This document shows positions 1-8,408 of a stretch of DNA of 64,000 nt, piece after piece (position 1 is the stretch's first letter; every line of letters begins with the position of its first letter). The notes beneath the pieces are model-generated. The model saw nothing but the letters and a program-made list of their open reading frames with translations. It searched no databases and was not told the origin of the DNA. The translations under genes and the position numbers were made by a program. The stretch comes from Clostridia bacterium (GTDB taxonomy: Bacteria; Bacillota; Clostridia; Christensenellales; CAG-138), in assembly GCA_017395105.1 (NCBI GenBank), contig JAFPWD010000045.1, forward strand, positions 1-64,000. The letters are read 5' to 3'.

Positions 1-39
1 CCAGCGTTCGTCCTGAGCCAGGATCAAACTCTTGAGTTC
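1..39 (-). rRNA. 16S rRNA, 5' end only (partial)
   Basis: The reverse complement of bases 1-32 reads AGAGTTTGATCCTGGCTCAG followed by GACGAACGCTGG, the universal 5' end of bacterial 16S rRNA. By comparison with the E. coli numbering the mature end should lie about seven bases upstream of AGAGTTTG, near base 39. The rest of the gene runs off the left edge. It is transcribed leftward from the promoter at 267-295. Confidence 0.95.
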
Positions 40-266
40 ATATCCTGTTAGTCGTCTCCGACTACTCATTTACTTATTTGTTGCGTCTGTTGTCCTCATC
101 CTCTCGGATGCTTCCACAGACCGCCGGTCGTCTCAAAATTACTTTTTTTGCGTGTTATCCGGTCTCTCGACCGAATAACGGTTCTTGGTCTCACTATACG
201 GTTTTCAAGGTGCTGCGCTCTCGCTTACTCGGCCACTTCCGTGCCCCTCTCGGCGACAGCTTGGCT
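40..266 (-). other. rRNA operon leader with boxA-like element and processing hairpin
   Basis: This is the transcribed leader of the rRNA operon and no gene is supported in it. Read leftward, bases 200-213 give a GCACCTTGAAAACC element that resembles the boxA antitermination site of Firmicutes rRNA leaders (GCTCTTTGAAAACT). Bases 154-164 and 169-179 form an 11-bp near-perfect hairpin, which may belong to the precursor processing stem. The exact roles are inferred from position; the sequences are directly visible. Confidence 0.7.
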
Positions 267-295
267 ATTATACCTCTCCGCGCAACAAATGTCAA
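267..295 (-). promoter_or_regulatory. Consensus sigma-A promoter of the rRNA operon
   Basis: Read leftward, TTGACA (290-295) and TATAAT (267-272) are separated by exactly 17 bases; both hexamers are perfect. The A/T-rich stretch just upstream (296-350, with runs of A on the transcribed-sense strand) is where an UP element would sit. Transcription should start near base 260, about 220 bases before the mature 16S end. Confidence 0.93.
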
Positions 296-496
296 GTGTT
301 TTTTTGAAAAATCTTTGTTTTTTCTAATTTTCGATTTTTTCTTTTATTTGCTTGAGTTTTTTCGATCATTCGCTCTGTTTTTTCCTGTGTTTCCTCTGTA
401 TATTTATTTTTATATTGCACATGATTCCCAATTCTTGCCATATTTCCGCCGATTTGCGCGTTGTTTTTGATTTTGTATCTTTAGTTGATTACGCCC

Positions 497-525
497 TTGT
501 TATGCTCGTTTCCATACTGTATAAT
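497..525 (+). promoter_or_regulatory. Promoter of the 544-1023 gene
   Basis: TTGTTA (497-502) and TATAAT (520-525) are 17 bases apart. Transcription would start near 532, so the leader is only about a dozen bases and consists mostly of the GGAGG ribosome binding site at 532-536. Confidence 0.75.
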
Positions 526-543
526 AGAATTGGAGGTGTTGAT

Positions 544-1023
544 ATGATCTACGGCGCTATCAATAACAAGGGTGAAGAATACTATACCGATATGACCCGC
601 ATATTTGAAGCGATAAACGATAAGCAGCGGAACTACAATTGGCTCATCACGGATGCGGTTTGCTACCCCTCGAACCCCGAGACTGCGAGGATGCTCGATA
701 TGCCATACTGTTGGCTGAGCGGAGATGAGCTGACAGAGCTTGTGAAAAACGAAGATTTTCAATGGATCTGGGCGGCGTTATCCGGCTTTGATAAAACGAT
801 ACCGCTTTCGGAAGTATTGAAGTATGAGCTTCCGACTGTCGTGGATTACAGCGGGCATTGGCACCTTCCGCTCTCCATTCAGCACCCTTTGGCTGAGATA
901 GAGATCTTTCCTTGGGACAGCTCCGGAACCATGATCTTCAGCCGCGATAAAAGCATGGTTGATGATTTTCTGAGCTTTTTCCCGTTCAGCAAGAGGATGG
1001 AGGATGATCTTACTAATGAATAG
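544..1023 (+). CDS. Hypothetical protein, 159 aa
   Basis: I do not recognise this protein. The reading frame is open further upstream, but the ATG at 544 has a GGAGG ribosome binding site at ideal spacing and a sigma-A promoter right before it, so this start is preferred. The product is soluble-looking and acidic, rich in Trp and aromatic residues, with no signal peptide or membrane segment. It stands alone on the plus strand, followed after 42 bases by a small S4-domain gene that may be cotranscribed. Confidence 0.75.
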   Translation: MIYGAINNKGEEYYTDMTRIFEAINDKQRNYNWLITDAVCYPSNPETARMLDMPYCWLSGDELTELVKNEDFQWIWAALSGFDKTIPLSEVLKYELPTVVDYSGHWHLPLSIQHPLAEIEIFPWDSSGTMIFSRDKSMVDDFLSFFPFSKRMEDDLTNE

Positions 1024-1065
1024 GCGCGTTCGTCCGAAGTCAAAACCGCATTCGGAGCTTATTAT

Positions 1066-1374
1066 ATGAAAGATCGCTCACTCGCATCCGATCAGCTTGT
1101 GCGTATGTACGGCGACTTCGGTATGCCGATAATCGAGCTCGACCCCGCCATCATACCGAAACGCGGGATGCCTTTGGTTGAGTTGCTGCGCCTTACGCAC
1201 CTTGCCCCCGCAAACACGACGGCGGGCAACCTTATTCGAGCTGGAAGAGTTTTCCTAAACGGCGAAAATGTGCGCCAAGCGAGCGCCGTTGTATCCCTCG
1301 CGCTTTTGAAGAAGGGCTCTGTCCTTTCGCTGGGCGGCAGGATAGCAAGATGTGCCGTTATGATGAAGCGCTGA
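1066..1374 (+). CDS. Stand-alone S4 RNA-binding domain protein, TyrRS C-terminus-like
   Basis: A 102-aa protein. Residues ~38-100 resemble the C-terminal S4 domain of tyrosyl-tRNA synthetase: a VELL start, an ...AGNLIRAGRVFLNGE core (S4 proteins bind structured RNA through this helix-turn region), and a closing ...LSLGGRIARCAV strand. The synthetase catalytic domain is absent. CGGAG lies 8 bases before the ATG at 1066. It could be a free RNA-binding protein or a fragment of a tyrS gene; the intact frame and binding site favour expression. Confidence 0.6.
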   Translation: MKDRSLASDQLVRMYGDFGMPIIELDPAIIPKRGMPLVELLRLTHLAPANTTAGNLIRAGRVFLNGENVRQASAVVSLALLKKGSVLSLGGRIARCAVMMKR

Positions 1375-1412
1375 GGTTATATTGCGGCGCATCAGTCACA
1401 CATTTCAACATA

Positions 1413-1452
1413 AAACGGGCTTCGAAGATGCTTCCAAAGCCCGTTTGGTTTT
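1413..1452 (+). terminator. Rho-independent terminator
   Basis: Bases 1413-1422 and 1437-1446 form a perfect 10-bp stem (AAACGGGCTT / AAGCCCGTTT) followed by GGTTTTTT on the plus strand. It ends the S4-domain gene. Read leftward the stem is followed by TTTTATGTT, so it may also end the convergent thioredoxin-dockerin gene that stops at 1465. Confidence 0.85.
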
Positions 1453-1464
1453 TTAATTCTATTT

Positions 1465-2223
1465 TCAAAGCCCCATCGCGCTGCGCAGTATGGCAACGGC
1501 ATCCGAAACGCCAACGCTGCCATTTTCATCGATATCGGCGCGTTCGCACTGCTCAGCCGTTAATGCGATCAGCCCCATCGCATGGCGCATGGCAAGTATC
1601 GCATCAGCTGCGTTGACACTGCCGTTTGCATCGATATCGCCCGCCTCGGCGCTTTGCTCAGCGGATAGTATCTCGAGCCATTCCGAAACGAGCTCGAAAA
1701 GCTCCGTCTCGCTGTCCACCTTGCCTACGATCTGTGCGCGCACGGTGCCGCTGCGATCCACAATCAGAGTTTGTGGAATGCTTGTCAGCCCTTCGGGGCT
1801 TGCTGCATTCGCGACGGCGAGAAGCTCGTCGCAGATCAGCATATGGTTCCAGAAATAGCCATTTTCATTAATGAAGTCCACTGCGTCCTGCACTTCGTAT
1901 GAATGCTCATAATACAACGCGCCCCAAACCTGCACGTCCGCCTCAGGAGTTTCGGAATAGTACTCGTGCAGAGCGAGGAAATGCGGAAGCTCGATCATGC
2001 ACGGGCCGCACCAACGCTGCCAGAGGTTGATAACGGTTACGGTCGCTTCGCCGAAGATCGAGCCGTCCACGCTCTCGCCGTCGAATCCGACTGAAGTGAA
2101 GTCCATAATATTCATGCCAACGCCGTTTCCCTTAACACTCGGGTTTTCGGCTTTGACGGCAAGGGACGATGCAAGCACAAAGAGCGCAAGCATTATCGAT
2201 AACGTTTTTTTGATGCAGTTCAT
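1465..2223 (-). CDS. Secreted thioredoxin-fold protein with C-terminal dockerin
   Basis: 252 aa. Residues 1-25 are a signal peptide ending near AVKA. Residues ~40-185 are a TlpA/ResA-type thioredoxin domain with the redox motif WCGPC at 71-75 and the cis-Pro loop IPQT. The C-terminus carries two dockerin type I repeats, DIDANGSVNAADAI (from ~196) and DIDENGSVGVSDAV (from ~230), each an EF-hand-like calcium loop plus helix. Dockerins plug exported proteins into cohesin scaffolds. No cohesin or scaffoldin is in the window, so the partner is unknown. GGAGGTCAAT precedes the ATG. It follows rtcB by 28 bases and may be cotranscribed with it. Confidence 0.87.
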   Translation of the reverse strand: MNCIKKTLSIMLALFVLASSLAVKAENPSVKGNGVGMNIMDFTSVGFDGESVDGSIFGEATVTVINLWQRWCGPCMIELPHFLALHEYYSETPEADVQVWGALYYEHSYEVQDAVDFINENGYFWNHMLICDELLAVANAASPEGLTSIPQTLIVDRSGTVRAQIVGKVDSETELFELVSEWLEILSAEQSAEAGDIDANGSVNAADAILAMRHAMGLIALTAEQCERADIDENGSVGVSDAVAILRSAMGL

Positions 2224-2251
2224 ATTGACCTCCGCGGCTTATAATAGCGGA

Positions 2252-3397
2252 TCATTTCCGTTTTTTGCTCCAATCCGCTTTATCGCTCGATTTAAAATTA
2301 TAGATGGGCAGAATGCGTTTCTCTATTCGCGCCGTTTCACCGATCGCTTCGATTATGCTTTCGGCATTTTTATACGCCATGGGGCATTCATCGAGAGTGC
2401 TTTGATCGACCGAGGTGGTGAAGATGCCCTCCATCGCCTTTTTATACGCCGAAACGGTGAAGCTCGAATTCGCCTCCCCGCGGCTCATCAGTCTGCCAGC
2501 GCCGTGCGGTGCGCTCTCGTTCCAATCCTCGTTGCCAAGCCCCGTGCAAATCAGCGCTCCGTCGCGCATATTCAGCGGAATAAGAAGCTTCTCGTTCTTC
2601 TTGGCGGAAACAGCGCCCTTTCTTAGGATCATGCGCTCGGTGTCGATATAATTATGGATGGTGGTGAAGCACTCCTTTTCCTTCAGCTTCATGCCCTTGA
2701 GGATGACGGACTTCATTATGCGCCTGTTGAGATCGGCAAAGCTCTGCATCAGCGCCATATCGTGCAGATAATCATCCATCGCATCGCCCGTGAGGTATGC
2801 AAGCTCGAACGGCACCTCCGACTGCGCCTTTCCGCCAAGAGTTTCATAGGCGAGCTTTTGGTAGTATTCCGCCACCTTCAGCCCCGGATTGCGGCTTCCC
2901 GAATGGATTATCAGATAGAGGTTTCCCTCTTCATCCTTATCTATCTCTATAAAATGATTGCCTCCGCCGAGCGAGCCGAGGCTTTCGAGAGCACGGCGAA
3001 GATCGATCCTTTCCGCGCAGCGAAGCTCCGCAAGATCGATCTCATCCGCCATCGCATGGGGGTTTTCGCGCACAGAAAAGCCGTGCGGGATATTCTCCCT
3101 TATAAATGCATCGAGCTTGGGCAGATTCACCCGACTCTCTTCGAGCAGCACGGTCTCCATGCCGCAGCCTATATCCACGCCCACGAGATTCGGAACGACG
3201 GCTTCGCTTATCGTCATCGTGGTGCCTATGGTGCAGCCCTTGCCGGCATGCACATCCGGCATTATTCTTATTTTTGAGCCTTCGGTGAAGCCTTGGTCGC
3301 AGAGCGACTTGATCTGCCCCTCGGCCGAGGGCTCGATTTGAGATGCAAACACCTTGGCCTCGGCAAATTTACCCGATATTATCATTATATGATACAT
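2252..3397 (-). CDS. rtcB: RtcB family RNA ligase
   Basis: 381 aa. Family motifs in order: MPDVHAGKGCTIG, the metal-binding GVDIGCGM, GSLGGGNHFIE, HSGSRN, and PHGAGR near the C-terminus, whose His is the guanylylation site. RtcB joins 2',3'-cyclic phosphate or 3'-phosphate ends to 5'-OH ends using GTP and Mn2+, in RNA repair. The protein is about the size of short bacterial RtcB forms. An in-frame ATG three codons inside the chosen start is an alternative. No archease or RtcA gene adjoins. It follows the VanZ-like gene by 9 bases. Confidence 0.93.
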   Translation of the reverse strand: MYHIMIISGKFAEAKVFASQIEPSAEGQIKSLCDQGFTEGSKIRIMPDVHAGKGCTIGTTMTISEAVVPNLVGVDIGCGMETVLLEESRVNLPKLDAFIRENIPHGFSVRENPHAMADEIDLAELRCAERIDLRRALESLGSLGGGNHFIEIDKDEEGNLYLIIHSGSRNPGLKVAEYYQKLAYETLGGKAQSEVPFELAYLTGDAMDDYLHDMALMQSFADLNRRIMKSVILKGMKLKEKECFTTIHNYIDTERMILRKGAVSAKKNEKLLIPLNMRDGALICTGLGNEDWNESAPHGAGRLMSRGEANSSFTVSAYKKAMEGIFTTSVDQSTLDECPMAYKNAESIIEAIGETARIEKRILPIYNFKSSDKADWSKKRK

Positions 3398-3406
3398 TGA
3401 CCCTTT

Positions 3407-3982
3407 CTACATATTCCGGTGCTTATCGGCTCCGTGCGCAAAGCGCCTTTTCAGCAGCGAAAGCAATTCAAAATACCGGTAGCCGATGCTCCCGCCGATA
3501 ACGTTGTTTATAAGATCGTCGGTCTCAAAAACGCCGACATGCATTATTATCTGAGCTATCTCTATCGTCAGCGACAAAAGGCAGCAGGCAAACAGCGCTT
3601 TTTTGAACGGGATCCGCTTGCTCCAATTCAGCAAAAAACCGAATGGAACAAAAACGAGAATGTTTGAGATGATCTGTTTTCTGTAAGTGCTTTGACCGAG
3701 CCTGAAATATGACGAAAACGGCACTAAGCTTAAGTGAGCGTGCCTTGTGACATGCCTTCGGATTATCGTTTCATAAACTATGAACAGGATGAAGACGAAC
3801 ACCAAAGAAACCTTCAGCCATGATATCTTCGACCTTCGCCTTGAAAGCACGGATACCATATAGGCGGCAAGCGGCACCATTATAAAAACTCCAACAAACA
3901 GAGTAAGTATGGAGCTTATTCCCGCACGATCCAGCATGTATGCAATGGGCAGCCTGTAGTATTTGGGAGCTATCAACAACAT
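3407..3982 (-). CDS. VanZ-like integral membrane protein
   Basis: About 191 aa from the ATG at 3982, which sits 8-9 bases after GGGG; an ATG at 3991 is directly against that site and is less likely. Four hydrophobic segments are visible. The motifs NILVFVPFGFLL, SLTIEIAQ and FETDDLINNVIGG are the VanZ family signature. VanZ gives low-level teicoplanin resistance in enterococci; most chromosomal members, including this one, have no known substrate. The downstream neighbour is rtcB and the upstream one a nucleotidyltransferase, so context does not settle its role. Confidence 0.85.
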   Translation of the reverse strand: MLLIAPKYYRLPIAYMLDRAGISSILTLFVGVFIMVPLAAYMVSVLSRRRSKISWLKVSLVFVFILFIVYETIIRRHVTRHAHLSLVPFSSYFRLGQSTYRKQIISNILVFVPFGFLLNWSKRIPFKKALFACCLLSLTIEIAQIIMHVGVFETDDLINNVIGGSIGYRYFELLSLLKRRFAHGADKHRNM

Positions 3983-4038
3983 TATCTTCATCCCCGATCG
4001 TCCGACTGCAAACGGTTCATCCCTTCACGGGAGCAAAC

Positions 4039-5265
4039 TCAATCCAAGTCGTAAATATTCCTGTCGGCATCCAGGCCGAGGCTCTCCACGAACTGCCTCT
4101 GCCTGAGCCCTTCTTTTTTCAAATCGTTCATTTTTGAAATTGAAATATTCTTGGCTCTTATCTCCTTAAGCTCCTTGCGAAGCGCATGTATCCACGCAAA
4201 CGGTCGGCAAATCGCATATTTTTGCGCCTTATCCCAGCCGTTCATTCCCTTCTGCTGCAGCCTTGCCAATATTTTGAACGGATTCGTGCTTCTCAGGAAA
4301 ACCGAGGCAACGTATCCCTCTTTCCCTGCCTTTATGCCGAAATTGCCCTTATCAAAGATATAGTTCAAAAAGCTGTCGCAAACCTCGGGATCGGCATCTG
4401 CGCACCAAGTCAGCTGCTTATTGAGCCCAAGATGCATTTGACACATTCGCGTTACTATCTTTGCAAACTTATCAAGACCCACGCTTTGAGTAAGCGGCAT
4501 GTAGTCCCGCTGCCATGCTTCATCATCGATATTCTTATCCACAAACATCATCCAGTCGAGTATCTGCCTCAAGCCAAGCCCCACGCGCAGATGCTGGTTG
4601 ATATGGAAAAGCAGAACCACGCCGTTCAGCTTTTCGGGCAGCATCGGAAACTCCATGAATTCGATGCTTCCGTTTACACGCTCATCGATCCCTTTTTCAA
4701 ATATGCTCAGCAGCTTATCGTTGCTTTCATCCACGATCGGCAGCCTTCTGTGCAGTTCAAACATCACCTTGTATTTAACATATCCCTCATGGTGCTGTTC
4801 ATTGCTTCCGAGGTCGCCGTCGTGCTCAAAGCCGTTTTGCTCAAGCAGCTTTGCCGTACGCTCAAAGTCGTTCCTTTTAACGAGCAGATCCACGTCCCCC
4901 ATCATTCTGAGAAGGGGATCGGGGTAATAGACCGCTGCTGCCGCACCTTTTATGATAACAAAATCGATGCCGTTTGCATTCAGCAGCTCGACCAGCTTCT
5001 GCTGGGCGCTCATAATGTACAGAACTCTGATCTGATACTCCATGCTCATTTTGCGCCACTCTTCAAAAAGCTTATTGTCCTGCGGCTTATGCTTAATCAG
5101 CCAATTATCCGCAAAGCAAAGCACGGTCTGAACGCTCAGCTCCGAAAAAACCTTGGCTATAGTGTTGTCATCGAGCTTATCTGCGCCTTTGTAATGCGTA
5201 TCAAAGTCCTCGCCGAAGAGGCTCTCCCTGATTATGGCGCAAACTATTTCCCTTATTTTGTCCAT
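4039..5265 (-). CDS. Nucleotidyltransferase-like protein (PF14907 type)
   Basis: 408 aa. Residues ~95-260 match the uncharacterised nucleotidyltransferase family: IKGAAAAVYYPDPLLRMMGDVDLLV includes the paired acidic residues (GDVDLLV) used for metal binding, followed by FELHRR and a helical region. Members often lie in cell-surface polysaccharide loci, but here the neighbours are a VanZ-like gene and obg. Its substrate is unknown. GAGAGG precedes the start. A loose 8-bp inverted repeat (5289-5296 / 5323-5330) lies in the gap to obg. Confidence 0.8.
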   Translation of the reverse strand: MDKIREIVCAIIRESLFGEDFDTHYKGADKLDDNTIAKVFSELSVQTVLCFADNWLIKHKPQDNKLFEEWRKMSMEYQIRVLYIMSAQQKLVELLNANGIDFVIIKGAAAAVYYPDPLLRMMGDVDLLVKRNDFERTAKLLEQNGFEHDGDLGSNEQHHEGYVKYKVMFELHRRLPIVDESNDKLLSIFEKGIDERVNGSIEFMEFPMLPEKLNGVVLLFHINQHLRVGLGLRQILDWMMFVDKNIDDEAWQRDYMPLTQSVGLDKFAKIVTRMCQMHLGLNKQLTWCADADPEVCDSFLNYIFDKGNFGIKAGKEGYVASVFLRSTNPFKILARLQQKGMNGWDKAQKYAICRPFAWIHALRKELKEIRAKNISISKMNDLKKEGLRQRQFVESLGLDADRNIYDLD

Positions 5266-5329
5266 CGTATAATCCTCTCACTCAAGGCACGGCTTGTTGC
5301 AGTATCCATCCGAGGTCAGCCGCAAGCCG

Positions 5330-6604
5330 TTACTCGATGAAATCAAACTCCCATTCACCCATGCGCACGATACTTTCCTCGTTTGCGCCCTTTTCGCGCA
5401 GCGCATCGATTATGCCCTCTGATTCGAGCATGCGCTGGAATCTTCTCATGCTCTCCTCGTCCTCGGCGTTCGTAGTGTCGAGGATATAGTCCACCGTGCC
5501 GCCCGTGACCACAAAAACGTCGTCCTCAATATTTATCTCGAAGCCCCATACGTACTGCGCGGCTGGGATAATGTCGTCCTCCTCAAACTCAAGCGTTTTG
5601 GGAAGTGTCTTGAGCATCTTCAAAATGCGGTCGAGCAGCGGCTCAAAGCCCTGCGCCGTTGCCGCAGAAACCGGGAAGATCTCGGCATCGGGGTTGGTTT
5701 CGGCAAGCTCCTGTTTAAGAAGCTCGAGCCAGTCCTCCGCGCCCGTTATATCCATTTTGTTTGCCGCGATAAGCTCGGGAAGCTCGGCAAGCTTTTCGCT
5801 GTACGCCGTAAGCTCCTGCCTGATCTGCCTGTAATCGGCGATCGGGTCGCGCCCCTCGCAGCCCGAGATATCCAGAACGTGAACGAGCATCCTCGTACGC
5901 TCGATATGGCGGAGGAAATCGTGCCCAAGCCCCGCTCCCTCGCTCGCACCCTCGATAAGACCGGGGATATCCGCGAGCACGAAGGTTTCGTCGTAGCGCT
6001 TGACAACGCCGAGGTTCGGGGTCAGCGTTGTGAAATGATAGTTTGCTATCTTGGGCTTGGCGCTGGTCACGACCGAGAGTATGGTGGATTTTCCGACGTT
6101 CGGGAGACCGACAAGACCCACGTCCGCAATGGTCATTAGCTCGAGCTCGACCTCGTATTCCTTGGTTTTCTGCCCGTTCTGCGCATAGCGCGGGGTCTGC
6201 CTTGTGGGCGTTGCAAACCTTGCGTTGCCCTTGCCTCCCCTGCCGCCGCGAAGCACGGTGCGGGTGCGCCCCGGCTTATTCATATCGGCGATTATCTTGC
6301 CCGATTCGAGATCGCGAACGCGCGTTCCGACGGGAACTCTTATTATAAGATCCTCGCCGCTCTTGCCGCTCTGCATCTTCGCTCTGCCGTTTTCGCCGTT
6401 CTTGGCTCGGAAAAAGCGTGCAAACTTAAAGTCGAGCAGAGTGCTCATATTTTCATCGGCCTCGAAGATAACGCTGCCGCCCTTGCCGCCGTCGCCGCCG
6501 TCGGGGCCGCCGTGGGAAACGTATTTTTCGCGATGAAAGCTAACAGCGCCGTCGCCGCCGTTGCCCGATTTTATGACTATTCTTGCTTTATCTACAAACT
6601 GCAT
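5330..6604 (-). CDS. obg: Obg/CgtA family ribosome-associated GTPase
   Basis: 424 aa. The N-terminal ~160 residues are the Gly-rich Obg fold. The GTPase domain follows with GLPNVGKST (P-loop), the DIPG switch and the NKMD base-recognition motif. Residues ~350-424 are the Obg C-terminal domain typical of Gram-positive members. Obg acts in 50S subunit maturation and stress signalling. Its ATG overlaps the stop codon of nth by one base, pointing to translational coupling in a two-gene operon. Confidence 0.96.
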   Translation of the reverse strand: MQFVDKARIVIKSGNGGDGAVSFHREKYVSHGGPDGGDGGKGGSVIFEADENMSTLLDFKFARFFRAKNGENGRAKMQSGKSGEDLIIRVPVGTRVRDLESGKIIADMNKPGRTRTVLRGGRGGKGNARFATPTRQTPRYAQNGQKTKEYEVELELMTIADVGLVGLPNVGKSTILSVVTSAKPKIANYHFTTLTPNLGVVKRYDETFVLADIPGLIEGASEGAGLGHDFLRHIERTRMLVHVLDISGCEGRDPIADYRQIRQELTAYSEKLAELPELIAANKMDITGAEDWLELLKQELAETNPDAEIFPVSAATAQGFEPLLDRILKMLKTLPKTLEFEEDDIIPAAQYVWGFEINIEDDVFVVTGGTVDYILDTTNAEDEESMRRFQRMLESEGIIDALREKGANEESIVRMGEWEFDFIE

Positions 6605-7257
6605 TAGTTTAACTCCTTATAATATCTGCAAAGTGCATTGAGAGTACACTCCGCACATTTCGGTTTTTGCGACGAGCAGACCCTTCTTCCGTGGAAGATA
6701 AGCCAATGGTGCGCTATCGACCACTTATCCTCGGGTATGCGCTCCATGAGCTGAGCCTCGGTTTTTTCGACAGTTTTCGCGTTTGCAAGCCCGATGCGGT
6801 TGCTGACTCTGAAAACGTGCGTGTCCACGGCTATCGCGGGAACGTTGAAGGCATTTGAAAGCACAACACTCGCTGTTTTTCTTCCAACGCCCGCAAGTGA
6901 TTCAAGCCCCTCGCGATCCCCCGGCACCTCGCCGCCGAATTTTTCCACGATATCGCGGCAGGCGGAGAGGATATGCTTTGCTTTCATATTGAAGAAGCCG
7001 CAGGGCTTGATGTATTTTCCGAGCTCCTCCTCGGTGAGCTTCGACATTGCCTCAGCCGTTGGATAATCGCGAAAAAGCGCGGGGGTGCATTTATTCACCT
7101 GCTTGTCCGTGCATTGGGCGGAAAGAATGGTGGCGATCAGAAGCTCGAAAGGGTTTGTGAAATCAAGCTCCGGCTTTGCATCCGGATGCGCCTTTTTCAG
7201 CTCATCGAGCACCTTGTTCACCCATTCTATATCGGGTATTTCGATCGGTTTTTCCAT
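6604..7257 (-). CDS. nth: Endonuclease III
   Basis: 217 aa, the usual family length. The helix-hairpin-helix LAGVGRKTA carries the catalytic Lys and DTHVFRV the catalytic Asp. The C-terminal C-X6-C-X2-C-X5-C set (from CSSQKPKC) binds a [4Fe-4S] cluster. The enzyme is a DNA glycosylase and AP lyase for oxidised pyrimidines. GGGAGG precedes the start. It overlaps obg downstream. Confidence 0.96.
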   Translation of the reverse strand: MEKPIEIPDIEWVNKVLDELKKAHPDAKPELDFTNPFELLIATILSAQCTDKQVNKCTPALFRDYPTAEAMSKLTEEELGKYIKPCGFFNMKAKHILSACRDIVEKFGGEVPGDREGLESLAGVGRKTASVVLSNAFNVPAIAVDTHVFRVSNRIGLANAKTVEKTEAQLMERIPEDKWSIAHHWLIFHGRRVCSSQKPKCAECTLNALCRYYKELN

Positions 7258-7279
7258 GCGTGTATCCTCCCACGCATAT

Positions 7280-7308
7280 AATGTAACATAAAATAAAGGA
7301 TTTGTCCA
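7280..7308 (-). promoter_or_regulatory. Probable promoter of nth-obg
   Basis: Read leftward, TGGACA (7303-7308) and TACATT (7280-7285) are 17 bases apart, in an A/T-rich gap just before the nth ribosome binding site. The hexamers match consensus 5/6 and 4/6. Confidence 0.5.
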
Positions 7309-7316
7309 TTAAAAAT

Positions 7317-7913
7317 TCATCGCATATTCATCATTTTCAGGATTTGGGCGATATCAGCGCCGCCCTTGCCCATGTTTTGGAGCATCGGAAGAAGCTTCAT
7401 CATCTGCATAAGCTGCATCATTTGGTTAATATTTCCGCTGTTGCTGCCGCCGGTTCCACCTGCGCCGTTCATCATCTGCATCATTTTTATCATATTCGGA
7501 TCGAAGCCCATGCTCGGGTTCCGCTGCGTTCCGCCCATGCCGTTCGTATTAAAGCCGCCGTCTTGATAAGAAAAGCCGCTGCCGGAAAACGCGGCGCTCG
7601 GCTCGGAAGTGCTTCCCTGCTTTTGCGCATTTGAGCGAATGGGGTTCTCCATACCGAATCGCTCGGCAAGGTTTTTCAGCTCGTACGGCGCAGCAAAGGG
7701 CTGCATCGCCGAAAGGAACGCCTTAAGTCCATCCGCGCCCTGCTCCTCGCGTATGCGCCGCGCAAGCATAAGCAGCGGTGAGCGTTCCTCCTGCTTCTTC
7801 GCCTCCTCGGGCACGGTCTGCATCGGCCGCGCACTGTTTTTGATGCTGCCCCCGCTCTGCGCTGTTCGCCTCGCATTTCCCCTGTTTCCGACATTTTGAG
7901 AAGGATTCGCCAT
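7317..7913 (-). CDS. Met- and Gly-rich hypothetical protein
   Basis: About 198 aa from the ATG at 7913, which has AAAGGA about 11 bases upstream; an ATG at 7952 is an alternative with a poorer site. The frame stays open beyond this only because it is antisense to the divergent gene at 8016. The N-terminus is basic and disordered, the middle has a short helix (LLMLARRIREEQGADG), and the C-terminus is very rich in Met, Gly and Asn (IKMMQMMNG, MMQLMQMMKLLPML). I do not recognise a family. It is transcribed divergently from another Met-rich gene. Confidence 0.6.
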   Translation of the reverse strand: MANPSQNVGNRGNARRTAQSGGSIKNSARPMQTVPEEAKKQEERSPLLMLARRIREEQGADGLKAFLSAMQPFAAPYELKNLAERFGMENPIRSNAQKQGSTSEPSAAFSGSGFSYQDGGFNTNGMGGTQRNPSMGFDPNMIKMMQMMNGAGGTGGSNSGNINQMMQLMQMMKLLPMLQNMGKGGADIAQILKMMNMR

Positions 7914-8015
7914 GGCACGCACCGTCCTTTCCGTTTTCGTTTCCATAGCCATATTATTCACCACGGGGAGAAATCGTGCATATAGTATTGCGAACAAAGA
8001 ATTCGGAGGCGCAAT

Positions 8016-8333
8016 ATGGCAAGGAACCTTAAAGCATACAGAAAAAACGATCGAAGCGAAAAGGGCGAGGATCAAATTCACAACGAAGCGCAGACGGGCT
8101 CGCCGCAGCTCAGCAGCGAGGATATGGCGAATATCGAAAGCATGATGAACGCATACGGCGGCAAAAGCGAAGCGGAGCTGATGGATGAACTCAAGCGCAT
8201 GACCGAGCGGCAGAAGAAGGCGGGCTCGTTCGATGCTTCTGCGATGCATAAAACTGCGGAGAGCATAATGCCGATGCTCACAAGCGAGCAGCAGCAAAAG
8301 CTGATCGGGATAATGAATATGCTCGGTAAATGA
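8016..8333 (+). CDS. Small hypothetical protein with Met-rich C-terminus
   Basis: 105 aa, preceded by GGAGG at good spacing. It is charged and helical (AELMDELKRMTERQKKAG), with a C-terminal IMPMLTSEQQQKLIGIMNML segment that resembles the C-terminal style of the divergent neighbour. No known domain seen. The 100-base gap between the two starts should hold both promoters. For this gene TTCACC and TATAGT 18 bases apart are the best candidates. Confidence 0.65.
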   Translation: MARNLKAYRKNDRSEKGEDQIHNEAQTGSPQLSSEDMANIESMMNAYGGKSEAELMDELKRMTERQKKAGSFDASAMHKTAESIMPMLTSEQQQKLIGIMNMLGK

Positions 8334-8346
8334 TTCTGTTTAAATG

Positions 8347-8376
8347 CCGCAAGCGCCGCTGCTGCGGCGCTTGCGG
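8347..8376 (+). terminator. Strong stem-loop between convergent genes
   Basis: A perfect 13-bp stem (8347-8359 with 8364-8376) around a 4-base loop lies between the plus gene ending at 8333 and the minus gene ending at 8409. There is no long T-run on either side, but the position and stability fit a bidirectional terminator. Confidence 0.65.
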
Positions 8377-8408
8377 GAATGAGCTTTTCTTTATAAGCGC
8401 GACTGTTC

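Noticed and set aside
78..470. Plus-strand frame of 130 codons
   Set aside because: It covers the rRNA leader and promoter in antisense and has no ribosome binding site.
4186..5340. 384-codon plus-strand open frame
   Set aside because: Antisense to the nucleotidyltransferase-like gene.
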